From an uncultured Selenomonadaceae bacterium (GTDB taxonomy: Bacteria; Bacillota; Negativicutes; Selenomonadales; Selenomonadaceae), in assembly GCA_902782705.1 (NCBI GenBank), contig CACZOL010000026.1, positions 1-8,651 of the forward strand: a DNA stretch of 8,651 bases, read 5' to 3'. The position numbers and the translations under genes were made by a program. The notes under the pieces were generated by a model. It made no database searches, was not told where the DNA came from, and saw nothing but the letters and a program-made list of their open reading frames with translations. Below, in pieces: positions 1 to 6,315 of the stretch (positions are counted from its first letter, which is position 1; each line of letters begins with the position of its first letter).

Positions 1-34
1 ATATCTTCACTCTCAACTCTTCGCTCTCCACTCT
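1..34. repeat. Right arm of an AGAGTG/CACTCT dispersed repeat (cut by window edge)
   Basis: The first 34 bases begin ATATCTTCACTCTC and end CACTCT. Aligned without gaps to the right arm of the repeat at 5355-5388, about 29 of 34 positions agree, including the first 14. The left arm, if present, lies before the window. It sits directly upstream of the rsmI ribosome binding site, and I see no clear promoter in it. The family is not one I can name; the match between two copies is seen directly. Confidence 0.7.
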
Positions 35-55
35 TTATTGTTTTGGGGTGTTTTT

Positions 56-943
56 ATGAGTGACGAAAGCAATAGCGGCGGGGAAAAGCAAATCGGCACG
101 CTCTACCTTTGCGCGACGCCGATCGGGAACCTTGAAGATATGACGTATCGCGCGGTGCGGATTCTCGGCGAGGTTCCGTTGATTGCCGCCGAGGACACGC
201 GCCATACGCGGCAGCTTTTGACGCATTTCGGTCTTTCGACGAGGCTCGTCAGCTATCATGAGCACAACAAGGCGGAAGAAGGCCCGAGGCTCATTGCATG
301 GCTGCTGGATGGGAACAATCTGGCCTGCGTCAGCGACGCGGGGCTTCCGGGCGTCGCCGACCCCGGCGCGAAGCTCGCCGCCGACGCGATCGCTGCGGGC
401 GTTCGCGTCGTCCCGCTTCCCGGCGCGAACGCGGCGCTGTCTGCGTTGATTGCTTCCGGCCTCGATACGACGAGATTTTCCTTCGTCGGTTTTTTGCCGC
501 GGACGAAGGAAAAGCGCCGCGCGTATCTCGCTGAGGTGGCGGCGCGGCGGGAGACTTTGATCTTTTACGAGGCGCCGCACCGGCTGGAAGAAACATTGTC
601 GGCGCTTCTTGCGGGGCTGGGTGACCGTCCGGCGACGCTGGCGCGGGAACTGACAAAGAAATTCGAGGAATTTCGCAGGGACCGTTTGTCTGCGCTTTTG
701 GCGTCGTGCAGGGAAACGCCGCCCCGAGGCGAGTTTGTCATCGTGGTCGGCGGCGCGGAGACCGCCGAGACGGACGCGCCGCCGGTCGAGCCGAAAGACG
801 CGGTCTCTGTCGCTTTCGCGCTGATCGCGGACGGCATGGCGAAAAAAGAGGCGATCCGCGAGGCGGCGAGACGCATGGGCCTTTCGCGCCGCGACGTCTA
901 TCAGGCGGTTCTGGCGGCGGAAGAAGAACGCCATGACCAATAA
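56..943 (+). CDS. rsmI: 16S rRNA (cytidine1402-2'-O)-methyltransferase RsmI
   Basis: RsmI uses S-adenosylmethionine to methylate the ribose 2'-O of C1402 in the decoding centre of 16S rRNA, in the cytoplasm. The 295-residue product has the normal family length and motif order: TPIGNL at 21-26, EDTR at 46-49, a glycine-rich SDAGLPGVADPG at 93-104, PGANAA at 122-127, GFLPR at 145-149 and EAPHR at 172-176. These mark the tetrapyrrole methylase fold. A C-terminal helical segment (about 253-287) matches the small C-terminal domain usual in RsmI. The ATG at 56 is chosen over an in-frame TTG at 38 because GGGGTG lies about 7 bases before it and the TTG would lack a ribosome binding site. It is probably transcribed from further upstream. 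It converges on the DUF1847 gene. Confidence 0.95.
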   Translation: MSDESNSGGEKQIGTLYLCATPIGNLEDMTYRAVRILGEVPLIAAEDTRHTRQLLTHFGLSTRLVSYHEHNKAEEGPRLIAWLLDGNNLACVSDAGLPGVADPGAKLAADAIAAGVRVVPLPGANAALSALIASGLDTTRFSFVGFLPRTKEKRRAYLAEVAARRETLIFYEAPHRLEETLSALLAGLGDRPATLARELTKKFEEFRRDRLSALLASCRETPPRGEFVIVVGGAETAETDAPPVEPKDAVSVAFALIADGMAKKEAIREAARRMGLSRRDVYQAVLAAEEERHDQ

Positions 944-944
944 A

Positions 945-978
945 AAAGGCGTGGGAATCTTAAGATTCCCACGCCTTT
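945..978. terminator. Bidirectional intrinsic terminator, perfect 34-base palindrome
   Basis: Arms 945-961 and 962-978 are perfectly complementary over 17 bases, starting AAAGGCGTGGG, with no unpaired loop on paper (the centre CTTAAG would open). It starts one base after the rsmI stop codon and lies 11 bases beyond the DUF1847 stop. On the minus strand it is followed by six T residues, giving a strong terminator for DUF1847. On the plus strand only three T follow, so it is weaker for rsmI. Confidence 0.85.
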
Positions 979-988
979 CGTCTTCCTG

Positions 989-1594
989 TCAAACTTCGCC
1001 GTCGTCCATGATCCCGAGATTCCGCTTCCAGTAGCGGGAATAGATCGCGCCGAGCGGGTTATGCGCCAGCAGCCGGTCCTTTACGACGAGGGCCGTCACG
1101 GGACCGGGGCAGTTCTTGTTGAAAATCGCGTCGTGCCCCACGCAGAGGCCGCAGGCGATGAAAAGCTCCGAGCCGTTTTCCGCAAGGAAGCGCGCCTGCA
1201 TTTTCGGATTGCACATCGCTTCGTGGTCCAGCTCCGGCTTCACTTGCTTCAATCCGAGCTCTTTCTTCGCGACGCTGCACGTCTTGCAGCAGACGCTGTA
1301 AAACTCGAAGCCCTTTTGGCGGAAAAACTTGGCGATATAGCGCGCTTCGGCGTTCAGCCCGATGCAAAAGGCCATACCGAGCTTTTTGTATCCCATCTTT
1401 TTCGCGAATTCCGCCGTTTCCTCCAGCCGCGTGATATTGCTGTAAAACGTGCCTTCAACGTAAGCGGCGGCGTCCATGATTGCGCGCTCGTCCTCCGTGT
1501 AGGCGGCGATCGCCTCGCTTTGGTCGACGCCAGTGCAGTTTACGCCTTTCGTATAGCAGGCGTGGCTCTTGCAATCAGCACAGTTGGCTTTCAT
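989..1594 (-). CDS. DUF1847 cysteine-rich putative metal-binding protein
   Basis: The 201-residue protein matches the DUF1847 family as I know it from anaerobic bacteria; its biochemical role is unknown. Twelve cysteines are visible. An N-terminal cluster (C5, C8, C13, C20) looks like a small metal site. Further cysteines are C77, the CCKTC group at 102-106, C128, the CGLC group at 148-151, and C162. This pattern suggests zinc or iron-sulfur binding, which is inference. No signal peptide or membrane segment is seen, so it is probably cytosolic. The ATG start is preceded by a GGGGGA-type ribosome binding site. It follows the DUF4127 terminator by about 40 bases, and I see no convincing promoter in that gap, so it may rely on readthrough. 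Confidence 0.85.
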   Translation of the reverse strand: MKANCADCKSHACYTKGVNCTGVDQSEAIAAYTEDERAIMDAAAYVEGTFYSNITRLEETAEFAKKMGYKKLGMAFCIGLNAEARYIAKFFRQKGFEFYSVCCKTCSVAKKELGLKQVKPELDHEAMCNPKMQARFLAENGSELFIACGLCVGHDAIFNKNCPGPVTALVVKDRLLAHNPLGAIYSRYWKRNLGIMDDGEV

Positions 1595-1635
1595 GACCGA
1601 TTCCCCCTTTTCGGTTCTTCTCTTCCCATACTTGT

Positions 1636-1662
1636 AAAAAAGCCCGCATGGCGCGGGCTTTT
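1636..1662 (-). terminator. Intrinsic terminator after the DUF4127 gene
   Basis: AAAAGCCCGC (1638-1647) and GCGGGCTTTT (1653-1662) pair around a five-base loop. Read on the minus strand, the GC-rich stem is followed by six T residues (1641-1636). It lies 11 bases past the DUF4127 stop and closes the DUF2225-DUF4127 unit. Confidence 0.9.
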
Positions 1663-1672
1663 CTATGTCGTT

Positions 1673-3310
1673 TTATTCCGCCCGGCGCTCTTCCATATAC
1701 GCCTTGAAATCAAAAGGCGGCTCGATGGAATATTTCGCCTCGAACATTCGGTTCCAGGGGAAACGCACTTCCAGATATTGCATATCGGGGAAGGGCGGCA
1801 GATTTTCTTCGATGAATCGGCGCATGAACTGCGTCGCGCGCATTTCGGCGGCGGGCCGTTTCTCGTCAAGGCTCGAATACGCGCCTGCCGCGCGGAACCA
1901 GCCGAGCTGGCGCGCCACGGTGTTTCGGATGTTCGCCTGATACGCCCAGTCGTCGATGTAGCGTGTCGTCAAAAGTTGGTCGAGAGCGTCCGGCGTCATC
2001 TTGTCCGCGAGCATTCCCTGCCCGAGCACAAATCCGGTGCTGTTCGTCGCGGTATTCCACCCCGAGTAGGCGCGAAGCTTGTACAAGAGACCGCGGTTTT
2101 TCAGCATTTCCATCAGCGCGTTGTCCGAGCCGTTCGCGTAGGCGATGTCGGCCACGCAGGTCGGCTTGCCGGACGCGACGCTCTCTTCCACCATGTCGGC
2201 GAAATATTTCGTGCCCTCCTGCGGCCTGCCGTCATTCTGGCGGTCGCTGGCCTCGAAGGTGCGGCCGCTGGGATTCGTATTGACGAGCAGCGTGAAATCC
2301 GCGTTTTTCGGCGACGTGACGAGCATACCGCCCGCCGCGAGTACATGGCCTTTGATGGACTCGGAAATTTTCTCGTCGGAGTAGGACGGCACCGTTTCGC
2401 CGCCGCGCCCCCAGTTGTATTTCACATAGACGAACGGCACGGTCTTCGACCAGTCGTTCACCGCCCGTGTCAGCATCAGGAGGCCGAACTCATCGATGCC
2501 GGCCAGGGCCTGGAACTTCGACGGGCCGAGATCTTTGCCTTCCTCGGCGAGCTTGCGGCTCTCCATGTGGGTTTGCGAATAGGGCGCATTGTCGTCGCGG
2601 CCCAGCGCAAAATAGTCGAACGCGCCGGAACGGGCCAAAGAGATCATTGCGCGGCTCGCGGAAAAGTTCTTGTTGCGGCGGGAAAGCCAGTCGCTCAGCG
2701 CTTGCTGCGGAATCAGCTTCTTCAGGAATTCAAATTCTTTTTTCTCCCGGCGCGTCAGACCTTCCGTTTCCTGCTTGTCTACAAGCGCGGTATAGCGGAA
2801 GATGTCGCTGCCGTAGCTTGCGTAATAGCTCGGCTCTACGCCCCCGGAAGCCGCCGCGTTCCGAGGCGTCCGCATGATGGAACCCCAGACGTACAGCTTC
2901 AGTTTCGGATACATGGCCTTGAACGCGCGGAAACGGTCGACGCGCTCGCGAATCTGGCTCTCGGTGAATTGATGCTTGCGCGAGCCGACGAGGCTGCCGT
3001 AGAGCAAAGTATCCGACGAAAGCACGGCAATATCGGCGGTTTTCGCCCTTTCCTCCAGCCAGGCCCAGACTTCTTCCGGATTGCCGAGATGATTGCGGGA
3101 GCCGAGGATATTGTCGGGCGGCGTTTCGATTTCCCAGCCGATTTTTTTGATGGTGTCCGCCGTTTGTTCGTCGGAAATCGGTCGGTTGTCATGCGGCACG
3201 AAAAGGATATGCGCCTTGTCCGAAACGCGTTTTTTTGCCAGCGTCGTTTGTGTCGTGCAGAAAAGCGAGAACAGGACGAGCAAAAGGACGGCTGTCATAC
3301 GGTGACTCAT
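1673..3310 (-). CDS. DUF4127 family protein, exported
   Basis: The product is 545 residues and resembles the DUF4127 family, whose function is not established. Family-like signatures are FVPHDNRP at 37-44 (the family usually has a P-x-D-x-R-P element near its N-terminus), SSDTLLYGSLVGSR at 98-111, RTP at 147-149 and GRDDNAPYSQTHMESR at 237-252. Residues 1-25 look like a signal peptide: positive start, hydrophobic stretch 7-18, and a possible signal peptidase I cleavage after TLA at 25. C18 is not in a good lipobox, so I do not call it a lipoprotein. The acidic and polar conserved motifs could form an active site, but no reaction can be assigned. Its ATG overlaps the stop of DUF2225 (ATGA) and has GGGAGG 9 bases upstream inside the DUF2225 gene, so translation is probably coupled. 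Confidence 0.85.
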   Translation of the reverse strand: MSHRMTAVLLLVLFSLFCTTQTTLAKKRVSDKAHILFVPHDNRPISDEQTADTIKKIGWEIETPPDNILGSRNHLGNPEEVWAWLEERAKTADIAVLSSDTLLYGSLVGSRKHQFTESQIRERVDRFRAFKAMYPKLKLYVWGSIMRTPRNAAASGGVEPSYYASYGSDIFRYTALVDKQETEGLTRREKKEFEFLKKLIPQQALSDWLSRRNKNFSASRAMISLARSGAFDYFALGRDDNAPYSQTHMESRKLAEEGKDLGPSKFQALAGIDEFGLLMLTRAVNDWSKTVPFVYVKYNWGRGGETVPSYSDEKISESIKGHVLAAGGMLVTSPKNADFTLLVNTNPSGRTFEASDRQNDGRPQEGTKYFADMVEESVASGKPTCVADIAYANGSDNALMEMLKNRGLLYKLRAYSGWNTATNSTGFVLGQGMLADKMTPDALDQLLTTRYIDDWAYQANIRNTVARQLGWFRAAGAYSSLDEKRPAAEMRATQFMRRFIEENLPPFPDMQYLEVRFPWNRMFEAKYSIEPPFDFKAYMEERRAE

Positions 3311-3993
3311 TTGTCCGCGCCTCCCATTTCACGCACGTCCGTCCAGAGCGAGCGGGCCCGTTCGTATATCTGCGGGTCTGTGGTGCGAAGATTTTGGTCG
3401 CTGATCAGACGGCTGATATATTGCGTCGCCGTCTCGATCTCGCCCAATTCGTAATAGAGCGCGCCGACGAGGAAGATCGCCATCGTGTCGGTCATCTGAC
3501 CGATCGGATAGCGTTCCGTCATCACGGACTGATCGTACAGTTCCGCCGCTTTCCGAAGCAGCGGTTTCTCGTTTGCTTCGTCGCCCGCGATACGGTAAAT
3601 CCACGCGAGCTTCAGGTACATGCCCGCGCGCTGCGCCAGCGACGCGCCGATCATTTCCGCGTAGTAGATCGCAAGCCGGTAGGACGCGACTGCCTCAGGC
3701 ACGCCGCGCGTCTCGGTGAATTTGAAAGCGACATGCTTCGCGGACAGGAATTTCAGGATCGTTTCTCTGTGACGCGCCGGCAGCGGGGTCATGAACGTTT
3801 TTTCGTCCGCGGCATAGCCGCAATGCTCACATACCCAGATCGTGTAAAGATACGGATTGAAATCCTTGTAATGCGTGCAGAGATCGATGTCCGTCTTTTC
3901 GACGATGATGCGCGAGCGCGTCTTGGTCACGCGCGTATTTTGCTCGCAAATCGGACACTGTTTCTCCACAACGAAAGTAAATCCTTCCGCCAA
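3307..3993 (-). CDS. DUF2225 zinc-ribbon/helical-repeat protein
   Basis: With the chosen start the product is 228 residues. It matches DUF2225, a Firmicutes family of unknown function. The N-terminal part has two CxxC pairs, CPIC at 13-16 and CEHC at 55-58, forming a probable zinc ribbon, plus a further C39 and H41 between them. Residues from about 85 onward are mainly helical and resemble TPR-like repeats (for example around YRLAIYYAEMIG and GALYYELGEIETA), suggesting a protein-binding role. No signal peptide is seen. A GTG start at 4002 in the same frame is possible but would touch the AAGGAG ribosome binding site with no spacing. The TTG at 3993 has 8 bases of spacing and is preferred. It overlaps the downstream DUF4127 gene by four bases. 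Confidence 0.85.
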   Translation of the reverse strand: MAEGFTFVVEKQCPICEQNTRVTKTRSRIIVEKTDIDLCTHYKDFNPYLYTIWVCEHCGYAADEKTFMTPLPARHRETILKFLSAKHVAFKFTETRGVPEAVASYRLAIYYAEMIGASLAQRAGMYLKLAWIYRIAGDEANEKPLLRKAAELYDQSVMTERYPIGQMTDTMAIFLVGALYYELGEIETATQYISRLISDQNLRTTDPQIYERARSLWTDVREMGGADK

Positions 3994-4001
3994 TGTGCTC
4001 A

Positions 4002-4007
4002 CTCCTT
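4002..4007 (-). promoter_or_regulatory. Ribosome binding site that sets the DUF2225 start
   Basis: AAGGAG on the minus strand (4007-4002). Spacing to the TTG at 3993 is 8 bases; the GTG at 4002 begins on its last base and cannot be served by it. This argues for the TTG start. Confidence 0.7.
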
Positions 4008-4017
4008 ATTTCGGAAA

Positions 4018-4038
4018 GCGGGGAGTCCCGCCTTTTTT
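4018..4038 (+). terminator. Terminator-like hairpin on the plus strand, inside the DUF2225 leader
   Basis: GCGGG (4018-4022), loop GAGT, CCCGC (4027-4031), then C and six T. It has the form of a plus-strand intrinsic terminator, but no plus-strand gene precedes it in this window. On the minus strand the same hairpin lies in the 5' untranslated region of DUF2225, followed by only three T. It could block antisense transcription or be a leader hairpin; the stem is short, so it may be chance. Confidence 0.35.
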
Positions 4039-4050
4039 CGACGTGTCCTT

Positions 4051-4059
4051 ATCATATCA
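4051..4059 (-). promoter_or_regulatory. Extended -10 promoter for DUF2225-DUF4127
   Basis: The minus strand reads TGATATGAT, a TGn extended element joined to the -10 hexamer TATGAT (4056-4051). No good -35 hexamer is found 16-18 bases upstream, which is typical of extended -10 promoters. It lies about 55 bases before the DUF2225 start and just after the aroF terminator, as expected for a separate transcript. Confidence 0.55.
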
Positions 4060-4095
4060 CAAACGTCTCGTTCGCGCCAGATAAATTAAATATGT

Positions 4096-4129
4096 AAAAA
4101 AGCAAGCCGTCTGCCGGACGGCTTGCTTT
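4096..4129 (-). terminator. Intrinsic terminator after aroF
   Basis: Arms AAAGCAAGCCGTC (4099-4111) and GACGGCTTGCTTT (4117-4129) pair perfectly over 13 bases around a five-base loop. On the minus strand six T follow the stem. It lies about 72 bases beyond the aroF stop and ends the pheA-aroF unit. Confidence 0.92.
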
Positions 4130-4136
4130 GACTGTG

Positions 4137-4190
4137 AAAGCGCTTAACGCGCGCAAGCGAAGCGCAGCGCAAGCTCAGTGCGGCCATAGT
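4137..4190 (+). repeat. Intergenic repeat-like segment downstream of aroF
   Basis: This GC-rich stretch, full of AAGCG/GCGCA words, lies between the aroF stop and its terminator. It contains GCGCAAGCTCAGTGCGGC (4164-4181), which agrees at 14 of 18 bases with a motif on the minus strand of the pheA leader (near 6320-6340). That suggests a small dispersed intergenic repeat. No reading frame or start signal is visible in it. Confidence 0.4.
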
Positions 4191-4201
4191 ATTATCGCAG
4201 A

Positions 4202-5233
4202 TCAAAGATCCTGCGTCTTGATTCCGGAATCCTTCATGAATTTTGCGAGCTTCGTCACGCTGTCCATCAGGTCGTAATAATTCTCCGGCGTCAGCGATTG
4301 CGGACCGTCGGAAAGCGCTTTCGCGGGGTTCGGGTGCATTTCCATGATGAGCCCGTCCGCGCCGCAGGCGACGGCGGCAAGCGCCATCGGCTTGATGAAG
4401 CGCCATTTGCCCGTGCCGTGGCTCGGGTCGACGACGATCGGCAGATGCGACAGATGCTTGATCGCGGCGACGGCGGAAAGGTCGAGGGTGTTCCGTGTGT
4501 ACGTCTCATAGGTGCGAATGCCGCGCTCGCAGAAAATGACGTTGGGATTGCCCTCGTTCAAGATGTACTCGGCGGCGTTCAGCCATTCGTCCAGCGTCGC
4601 GGCGAGACCGCGCTTCAAAAGGACGGGTTTCTGGGTGCGGCCGACTTCTTTCAGCAGGCGGAAATTCTGCATGTTGCGCGCGCCGATCTGCAGCAGGTCG
4701 GCGTAAGCGGCCACCGTCGACACGGCCTCGACTTCGGTGACTTCGGTGACGATGCGAAGCCCGGTCTTTTCTTTCGCCTCGGCCAGATATTTGAGCCCCT
4801 CTTCTTCGAGCCCTTGGAACGAATACGGGGACGTGCGGGGCTTGTACGCGCCGCCGCGCAGGAATTGCGCGCCGCCTTTTTTCGCGATTTCCGCGGCCTC
4901 GAAAAGCTGCTCGCGGCTCTCGACGGCGCAGGGACCCGCCATCACGATGAACTCGTCGCCGCCGATGGGCACGCCGTCCACGTCGATGACGCTGGACTGC
5001 GGGTGAAATTCGCGGCTCGCGAGCTTGTAGCTCTTCGAGATGGAGACGCTGCGCTCGACGCCCGGCAGCGCGTCGATGGCGCAGGAGGCGAGGCGCGTCT
5101 TGTCGCCGATGACGCCGACGATGCGCTGCTGTGAGCCTTCCATGACTTTCGCGGCAAGCCCCGCGCCCTGGATCATTTCGATGACGTCTTTGATGTTTTC
5201 CGCCGTAGCGTCGGGATTCATGATGATAACCAT
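4202..5233 (-). CDS. aroF: 3-deoxy-7-phosphoheptulonate (DAHP) synthase, type I-beta with N-terminal regulatory domain
   Basis: This cytosolic enzyme condenses phosphoenolpyruvate and erythrose 4-phosphate to DAHP, the first step of the shikimate pathway. The 343-residue product has the layout of the Thermotoga-type enzyme: a ferredoxin-like regulatory domain at about 1-70 and a barrel from about 95. Visible active-site elements are MAGPCAVES (98-106), RGGAYKPRTSPYSFQG (126-141), LLKRG (205-209), CERGIRTYE (235-243), DPSHGTG (269-275) and EMHPNPAKALSDG (298-310). The expected metal ligands C102, H272, E298 and D309 are all present. The N-terminal domain in this family binds an aromatic amino acid for feedback control. 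The ATG has AAAGGAGAG upstream. It lies 160 bases after pheA with no convincing promoter between, so it is probably read with pheA. Confidence 0.95.
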   Translation of the reverse strand: MVIIMNPDATAENIKDVIEMIQGAGLAAKVMEGSQQRIVGVIGDKTRLASCAIDALPGVERSVSISKSYKLASREFHPQSSVIDVDGVPIGGDEFIVMAGPCAVESREQLFEAAEIAKKGGAQFLRGGAYKPRTSPYSFQGLEEEGLKYLAEAKEKTGLRIVTEVTEVEAVSTVAAYADLLQIGARNMQNFRLLKEVGRTQKPVLLKRGLAATLDEWLNAAEYILNEGNPNVIFCERGIRTYETYTRNTLDLSAVAAIKHLSHLPIVVDPSHGTGKWRFIKPMALAAVACGADGLIMEMHPNPAKALSDGPQSLTPENYYDLMDSVTKLAKFMKDSGIKTQDL

Positions 5234-5301
5234 TAGTAATCTCTCCTTTATAATTTTGATAAGATAAACGTTTTGACACTCCCAAAAGGCAAATTCAAAT
5301 C

Positions 5302-5388
5302 AGAGTGGAGTATGGAGAGTGAAGAGTGGGGATATAAGAGATTTAAATATGCAAATATCTTCACTCTCCACTCTTAACTTTGCACTCT
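5302..5388. repeat. AGAGTG-based imperfect inverted repeat between pheA and aroF
   Basis: The left arm at 5302-5335 and the right arm at 5355-5388 are each 34 bases and pair without gaps at about 23 to 25 positions around a 19-base AT-rich loop. Each arm carries three AGAGTG words in equal register (offsets 1, 15 and 22), so the spacing is conserved while the bases between vary. The right arm recurs at 1-34. It occupies half of the pheA-aroF spacer. It could form an RNA hairpin in the transcript; no T-run follows, so it is not an ordinary terminator. Confidence 0.75.
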
Positions 5389-5393
5389 GCGAG

Positions 5394-6242
5394 TTATTTT
5401 TCCAGCACCGGGAATCTTCCTAGGTCCTTGAGCCAAAAACTCTTTTTCCGCACGGCGGCGATAGAAGCTTCCAGCGGTTCGCGGGAGCTCCCAGCCTCGA
5501 TCTCGAGGTCGAAAAAGAAGATGTAAACGCCGAGCCCCGTACGCGCGGGACGGGAAACGATGCGCGTCATGTTGACGCCGCGGGAGGCGAATTCTTCCAG
5601 CACCGCGCAGAGGCTGCCTGCCTGCGCGCCGTCGATCTGGCAGACGATCAGCGCGCGCCCGCTTTCCGTTTCGTTTAAGACGGGAACGGGACGGCGGCGG
5701 AGCTGGTAAAAGCGCGTGGAATTCGTCATGCTGTCCTGTATCTCCGTCGCGATGGCGGAGAGCCCGTAGAGTTCGCCCGCCCGCGAGGTGCAGATGGCGG
5801 CCGCGCCTCTCTCGCCGTTTGCGACCAGTTCGGCGGCCTTTGCGGTGCTTTCCGTCGAAATGAGCTTCGCGTTCGGGAAATGCTCTTTCAGATATTGGCG
5901 GCATTGCGCGAGGGGCTGCGGGTGCGAGTAAATCACGCGGATAGACGACGCGTCGGCGTCCTTCGCCATCAGCTGGTTGTGAATGTCCCAAATCAGTTCG
6001 CGTTCGATGGCAAGATCGTCCATTTGCGCGAGGGTGTCCATCGTCACGTTTACCGCGCCTTCCAGCGAGTTCTCCACCGGCACGACGCAGCAATCCGTCT
6101 CGCCTTCGGCGACGGCCTGCATCACCGAGAAAATATCGGGATACGGGCGAAGCTCCGCATCGCTGCCGATCCGCTCCCGAAGGAACAGCGCCGCCGCCTC
6201 GCTGTGCGTGCCGCGCGGCCCGAGAAAGCCTAAAGTCTGCAA
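5394..6242 (-). CDS. pheA: Prephenate dehydratase with C-terminal ACT domain
   Basis: PheA converts prephenate to phenylpyruvate, the committed step to phenylalanine, in the cytosol. The 282-residue product has the monofunctional Gram-positive layout: a catalytic part at about 1-180 opening with LGFLGPRGTHSE, containing PVENSLEG (55-62) and ending in NSTRF (174-178) with the catalytic TRF threonine at 176, then an ACT domain at about 195-270. In the ACT domain the usual phenylalanine-binding ESRP motif reads VSRP (229-232), and the GALV-equivalent position reads GSLC (209-212), so feedback may differ. No chorismate mutase domain is fused. The start is TTG, supported by AGGAGG with 6-base spacing. 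It is preceded by a T-box leader and followed by aroF. Confidence 0.95.
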   Translation of the reverse strand: MQTLGFLGPRGTHSEAAALFLRERIGSDAELRPYPDIFSVMQAVAEGETDCCVVPVENSLEGAVNVTMDTLAQMDDLAIERELIWDIHNQLMAKDADASSIRVIYSHPQPLAQCRQYLKEHFPNAKLISTESTAKAAELVANGERGAAAICTSRAGELYGLSAIATEIQDSMTNSTRFYQLRRRPVPVLNETESGRALIVCQIDGAQAGSLCAVLEEFASRGVNMTRIVSRPARTGLGVYIFFFDLEIEAGSSREPLEASIAAVRKKSFWLKDLGRFPVLEK

Positions 6243-6248
6243 ACTATC

Positions 6249-6254
6249 CCTCCT
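6249..6254 (-). promoter_or_regulatory. Ribosome binding site supporting the TTG start of pheA
   Basis: AGGAGG on the minus strand, six bases before the TTG at 6242-6240. The protein begins with the conserved N-terminal LGFLGP soon after, so no ATG alternative is needed. Confidence 0.8.
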
Positions 6255-6265
6255 CTATGATCGCA

Positions 6266-6315
6266 TGACCGCTAAGCGCAACCGTCGCCGGTGGCTCGGT
6301 TTTGCTAAGCGGTCA
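6266..6315 (-). repeat. Long imperfect hairpin in the pheA leader
   Basis: Arms 6266-6284 and 6297-6315 pair at 16 of 19 positions (TGACCGCT... against ...AGCGGTCA) around a 12-base loop that itself contains GCC/GGC. It lies between the T-box terminator and the pheA ribosome binding site, 12 bases from the latter, so it will be in the pheA mRNA. It has no T-run. With the adjoining segment 6316-6370 it looks like a palindromic dispersed element rather than part of the T-box. Confidence 0.6.

Noticed and set aside
35..940. Minus-strand open frame of 301 codons opposite rsmI
   Set aside because: It mirrors rsmI over nearly its full length, with an arginine-rich product typical of an antisense shadow.
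1061..3454. Plus-strand open frame of 797 codons, the longest in the window
   Set aside because: It runs antisense across DUF1847, its upstream terminator, DUF4127 and part of DUF2225. Its product is a composition-biased string rich in R, A, H and F with no recognisable domain, as expected from the complement of GC-rich codons.
4298..5134. Plus-strand open frame of 278 codons opposite aroF
   Set aside because: Antisense to a gene with all catalytic residues intact; no domain or start signal.
5234..5301. A separate aroF promoter
   Set aside because: Candidates such as TTGGGA with TTATCA, or ATTATA next to the ribosome binding site, match poorly or leave no room for a leader; none was convincing.
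1..5388. CACTCT/AGAGTG repeats as a CRISPR array
   Set aside because: The words are six bases with irregular short spacing, in two separate places, with no repeat-spacer structure and no cas genes.
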